From Christiangramia sp. (lineage in GTDB: Bacteria > Bacteroidota > Bacteroidia > Flavobacteriales > Flavobacteriaceae), in assembly GCA_024635735.1 (NCBI GenBank), contig JAGXII010000102.1:1-9641 (forward strand): DNA of 9,641 bases, given 5' to 3'. This document shows, piece after piece, positions 7,254 to 9,641 of the stretch. The first letter of the stretch is position 1. Each line of letters begins with the position of its first letter. The notes beneath the pieces were generated by a model. That model saw only the letters and a program-made list of their open reading frames with translations, did not search any database and was not told the origin of the DNA. The position numbers and the translations under genes are program-made.

Positions 7254-8123
7254 ATGAAAGGAATTGTACTGGCAGGAGGGACGGGTAGCAGGCTTTATCC
7301 TATTACCAAAGGAATCTCAAAACAATTATTATCGGTCTATGATAAGCCAATGATTTACTATCCTATATCCATTCTAATGTTGGCCGGGATAAAAGAGATC
7401 TTAATTATTTCAACTCCCGAAGATTTGCCGAATTTTAAAAAGTTACTTGGCGATGGCTCGCAGTTGGGATTAAACTTTCAATTTCTGGAACAGGAGAGCC
7501 CTAAAGGTCTGGCAGAGGCTTTTATAATTGGAGAGCATTTTATTGGTAACGATAATGTGTGTTTGGTTTTAGGAGATAATATTTTTTATGGCCAGGGTTT
7601 TGGAAATTTACTTCTAAAATCGGTTGAAAACTGCAATAATTTAAATCAGGCTACAGTTTTTGGATATTATGTTAATCAACCCGAAAGGTACGGAGTGGTA
7701 GATTTTGATGAAAATGGTAAAGCCTTAAGCATTGAGGAAAAGCCGAAGATCCCAAAAAGTAATTTTGCCGTAACAGGCTTATATTTTTATCCCAACGAGG
7801 TAATCGAAATTGCAAAAAACATTAAGCCCAGTTCTCGCGGCGAATTGGAGATTACGGCTATAAACCAGACATTTTTAGAGAAGGAAAACTTGAATGTTGA
7901 AGTAATGGGGAGGGGTTATGCATGGTTGGATACCGGAACTCATGATTCTTTACTTGAGGCTTCAAATTTTATTCAAACCATCGAAAAGCGCCAGGGTTTA
8001 AAGATCGCTTGTCTGGAAGAAATCGCTTTCCGTAAAGGATTTATAAAAAAGGAACAATTAAAGAAATTAGCTGAAAATTTATCGGCTAGTGAATATGGGC
8101 AATATCTTTTAAAAATTGTTTAA
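7254..8123 (+). CDS. rfbA: Glucose-1-phosphate thymidylyltransferase
   Basis: The 289-residue protein matches the RmlA length. It opens with the sugar-nucleotidyltransferase signature, GGTGSR at 8-13 followed by LYPIT and K23, which binds the dTTP phosphates. LGDN (D108) is the metal-binding and catalytic segment, and EEKP with the later GYAWLDTGTHDSL fits the sugar-binding region. It joins glucose-1-phosphate with dTTP to give dTDP-glucose and pyrophosphate, the first step of the dTDP-sugar pathway and the substrate for the preceding rfbB product. The class is normally a tetramer inhibited by dTDP-rhamnose. Its ATG is 2 nt after the rfbB stop, so it depends on the same transcript. No hairpin terminator is visible in the 96 bp that follow, so read-through into the epimerase gene is possible in addition to that gene's own promoter. 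Confidence 0.97.
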   Translation: MKGIVLAGGTGSRLYPITKGISKQLLSVYDKPMIYYPISILMLAGIKEILIISTPEDLPNFKKLLGDGSQLGLNFQFLEQESPKGLAEAFIIGEHFIGNDNVCLVLGDNIFYGQGFGNLLLKSVENCNNLNQATVFGYYVNQPERYGVVDFDENGKALSIEEKPKIPKSNFAVTGLYFYPNEVIEIAKNIKPSSRGELEITAINQTFLEKENLNVEVMGRGYAWLDTGTHDSLLEASNFIQTIEKRQGLKIACLEEIAFRKGFIKKEQLKKLAENLSASEYGQYLLKIV

Positions 8124-8176
8124 AAAAAATAGAATAAAATAGGAACAATAGTTTGGCAATTCTTTAAGATCGTGGT

Positions 8177-8208
8177 TAACATTTCTTAATAGAGATATTT
8201 TATATTTG
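8177..8208 (+). promoter_or_regulatory. Promoter of the UDP-GlcNAc 4-epimerase gene
   Basis: TATATTTG (8201-8208) is a perfect match to the Bacteroidota -7 consensus TAnnTTTG. An upstream TTAACA (8177-8182), 18 nt away, is a plausible -33 element. The ATG at 8220 comes only 11 nt after the -7 box, which implies a leader of a few bases. The site lies in the 96-bp gap after rfbA. Confidence 0.65.
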
Positions 8209-8219
8209 CCAACTGCAAA

Positions 8220-9239
8220 ATGTTAAAAAATATAACCTTGATTACTGAATCTCAGAAAGGAATAATTTCGTCCTCCAAAATTCTTGTAACAGGTGGTGCT
8301 GGATTTATTGGCTCCAATCTTTGTGAAAGCTTATTAGATTTAGGAGCTACCGTAAAGTGCCTCGATAATTTCGCTACAGGACATAAAAAGAATCTTTCCG
8401 CTTTTTCGAATAATCCGAAATTTCAGCTTCTTGAAGGTGATATAAGGGATTTGGATACTTGCAAAAAAGCATGTGAAGGGATGGACTATGTTTTCCATGA
8501 AGCTGCTCTTGGTTCAGTACCCAGATCTTTAAAAGATCCAATTACCACTAATGAAGTAAATATTTCTGGATTTTTGAATATGCTGGTAGCTGCAAGAGAT
8601 GCAGGAATAAAACGTTTTATATATGCCGCGAGTTCATCTACTTATGGAGATTCAGAAAATCTTCCGAAAGTAGAGGATGTAATAGGTAAACCTTTATCAC
8701 CTTATGCAATTACAAAATATGTAAATGAATTATATGCAGATATATTTCATGATGCCTACGGTATGGATACCATAGGTCTTCGTTACTTTAATGTTTTTGG
8801 AAGAAAACAGGATCCTAATGGTGCTTATGCTGCTGTTATTCCAAAGTTTGTAATGCAATTTATGAAACATGAGAGTCCTGTAATCAATGGGGATGGCACC
8901 TATTCCCGGGATTTCACATACATAGATAATGTTTTACAAATGAATCTTCTGGCTCTTACTACAGATAATCAGGATGCTCTTAATGAGGTGTATAATACGG
9001 CTGTCGGGGATCGAACCAATCTGGTTGAACTGACTCAGCTTTTAAAGAAACATCTTTCGGAATTTGATCAGGAAATAAAAGAAGTTGAAGTCAAACACGG
9101 GCCGAATTGTCCAGGCGATATTCCACATTCTTTAGCTTCTGTTGAAAAAGCCGAAAGACTGCTTGGATATAAGCCTTCTCATAAAATAGATGCGGGTTTA
9201 AAGGAGGCTGTTGGCTGGTACTGGGAGAATTTGAAATAG
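8220..9239 (+). CDS. wbpP: UDP-N-acetylglucosamine 4-epimerase, WbpP/TviC type
   Basis: This 339-residue extended SDR enzyme has an N-terminal extension of about 20 residues before the Rossmann motif GGAGFIG (25-31), as Pseudomonas WbpP has. Visible markers are LDNFATGH (48-55), ALGSVPRS (96-103), the SSST catalytic serines (138-141), Y162/K166 of the YxxxK pair and RYFNVFGRKQDPNGAY (188-203). All match WbpP as I remember it. S304 in GDIPHSLA aligns with the small residue (WbpP S306) that lets this group accept N-acetylated substrates where E. coli GalE has Tyr. The likely reaction is UDP-GlcNAc to UDP-GalNAc, or the corresponding uronic acids. In such loci it usually pairs with a UDP-GlcNAc dehydrogenase (wbpO/tviB), not seen here. 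It has its own promoter. The ATG is the only Met codon before the Rossmann fold. The type is well supported; preference for the acid or neutral form is undecided. Confidence 0.9.
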   Translation: MLKNITLITESQKGIISSSKILVTGGAGFIGSNLCESLLDLGATVKCLDNFATGHKKNLSAFSNNPKFQLLEGDIRDLDTCKKACEGMDYVFHEAALGSVPRSLKDPITTNEVNISGFLNMLVAARDAGIKRFIYAASSSTYGDSENLPKVEDVIGKPLSPYAITKYVNELYADIFHDAYGMDTIGLRYFNVFGRKQDPNGAYAAVIPKFVMQFMKHESPVINGDGTYSRDFTYIDNVLQMNLLALTTDNQDALNEVYNTAVGDRTNLVELTQLLKKHLSEFDQEIKEVEVKHGPNCPGDIPHSLASVEKAERLLGYKPSHKIDAGLKEAVGWYWENLK

Positions 9240-9243
9240 GAAG

Positions 9244-9486
9244 ATTTGGGGAAGATGGGACTGGGAGGAGACTTGGGGACTTGGGGAAAAGGAGACTTGG
9301 TGAAAAAGGGAGACTTGGGGAAAAGGAGACTTGGGGAAAAGGAGACTTGGTGAAAAAGGGACTTGGTGAAAAAGGGACTTGGGGAAAAGGAGACTTGGGG
9401 AAAAAGGGACTTGGAGAAAAGGAGACTTGGTGAAAAGGGAACTTGGTGACTTGGTGAAGAGGGGAATGTGAGAAATGCAGACTTGG
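9244..9486 (+). repeat. Purine-rich minisatellite, 16-bp period with 8-bp half unit
   Basis: Imperfect copies of GGAGACTTGGGGAAAA, with TTGG(T/A)GAAAA variants, fill the 267 bp between the epimerase stop and the next gene. Exact ACTTGG occurs 14 times, at 9271, 9279, 9295, 9313, 9329, 9345, 9361, 9377, 9393, 9409, 9425, 9441, 9449 and 9481. The steps are 8, 16 or 32 bp, except a single 18-bp step at 9295-9313. Degenerate units (ATTTGG 9244, ACTGGG 9260) lead in. The plus strand is almost pure G and A with TT pairs and very little C. A long open frame on the opposite strand here is only a consequence of this composition. The array ends about 20 bp before the four-helix-bundle gene. Confidence 0.9.
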
Positions 9487-9506
9487 AGAATTAGAAAATA
9501 TTGATA

Positions 9507-9641
9507 GTGGAAAAAATACGGACTCATAAGGATTTAAGGGTTTACCAGGCTTCTTTTGAAGCGGGGATGGAAGTTTTTAGGATTTCGAGAACATTTCCAC
9601 GGGAAGAAGTATATTCCTTGACTGATCAAATCCGACGATCC
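9507..9641 (+). CDS. Four-helix-bundle protein, S23 / 23S rRNA intervening-sequence family (3' partial)
   Basis: The first 45 residues are visible before the window ends, without a stop. They read like the N terminus of the S23-type four-helix-bundle family: HKDLRVYQASFEAG (7-20), then FRISRTFPREEVYSLTDQI (24-42), with the typical aromatic-x-Gln near the start and the (Y/F)SLTDQIRRS motif at the turn into helix 2. Members are found inside 23S rRNA intervening sequences and as many dispersed genomic copies in Bacteroidota; they form pentamers and are related to Avd of diversity-generating retroelements. Their biological function is unknown. No ATG lies upstream in frame. An in-frame TAG at 9492-9494 restricts the start to TTG at 9501 or GTG at 9507; GTG is chosen to match the usual N-terminal length. 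It directly follows the minisatellite. Confidence 0.8.
   Translation, partial: MEKIRTHKDLRVYQASFEAGMEVFRISRTFPREEVYSLTDQIRRS

Noticed and set aside
9220..9260. ACTGGG inside the last codons of the epimerase is in phase with the first degenerate repeat units (9244, 9260)
   Set aside because: The residues there (WYWENLK) resemble normal C termini of the family, and an 8-bp phase match has a 1 in 8 chance, so extension of the array into the coding region is not supported.
9271..9400. G-quadruplex potential in the G-rich array
   Set aside because: Runs of GGG/GGGG are mostly separated by 10 or more nt, longer than typical quadruplex loops. Only weak two-layer structures are plausible, so this is not called.
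9198..9527. A 109-codon open frame on the minus strand with repeated Ser-Pro-Phe/Leu-rich units
   Set aside because: It is the complement of the purine-rich minisatellite, whose composition avoids stop codons in that frame. It overlaps the epimerase 3' end and shows no protein-like conservation signal beyond the repeat.

Overview
The window looks like chromosome from a marine-type member of the Flavobacteriaceae (Bacteroidota), in the range of Christiangramia/Gramella or Zunongwangia; the genus is a guess. The DNA is AT-rich. Genes mostly lack Shine-Dalgarno sequences and have A/T-rich leaders. Candidate promoters fit the Bacteroidota pattern TTTG or TTG, about 19-20 nt, then TAnnTTTG, with a perfect TATATTTG box at 8201-8208. 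The outer-membrane beta-barrel protein at the left edge is also of a type common in this phylum.

Left part (1-5057). A 5'-truncated gene for a large outer-membrane protein fills 1-2301: a kinase-like motif pair comes first and an Omp85/BamA-like barrel ends it. It converges, across a double-hairpin intergenic repeat and a probably bidirectional terminator, on a run of minus-strand genes. In transcription order these are a DCC-family (DUF393) thiol-oxidoreductase-like protein, an overlapping 46-residue membrane protein, a 106-residue conserved orphan with its own promoter, a Dps-type ferritin-like protein and an MscS-type mechanosensitive channel. The last two form a tight pair that suggests a stress-related unit.

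Right part (5179-9641). Divergent from the DUF393 gene is a compact cluster on the plus strand: a LacI-family regulator, dTDP-glucose 4,6-dehydratase (rfbB/rmlB) and glucose-1-phosphate thymidylyltransferase (rfbA/rmlA), with junctions of 0 and 2 nt. A separately promoted gene for a WbpP/TviC-type UDP-GlcNAc 4-epimerase follows. Together they supply activated sugars (dTDP-4-keto-6-deoxyglucose and UDP-GalNAc or UDP-GalNAcA) for a surface polysaccharide. This looks like the entry of a capsule, exopolysaccharide or O-antigen locus that continues to the right. rmlC and rmlD are not in the window.

Directly after the epimerase lies a purine-rich 16-bp-period minisatellite (about 9244-9486), built on an 8-bp half unit. 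It runs to within about 20 bp of a gene for a four-helix-bundle protein of the 23S-rRNA-intervening-sequence (S23) family, which is cut by the window end. The array plus four-helix-bundle pair, inserted between sugar genes, is the least explained part of the window. No rRNA, tRNA, CRISPR array, transposase or recognisable complete mobile element was found.
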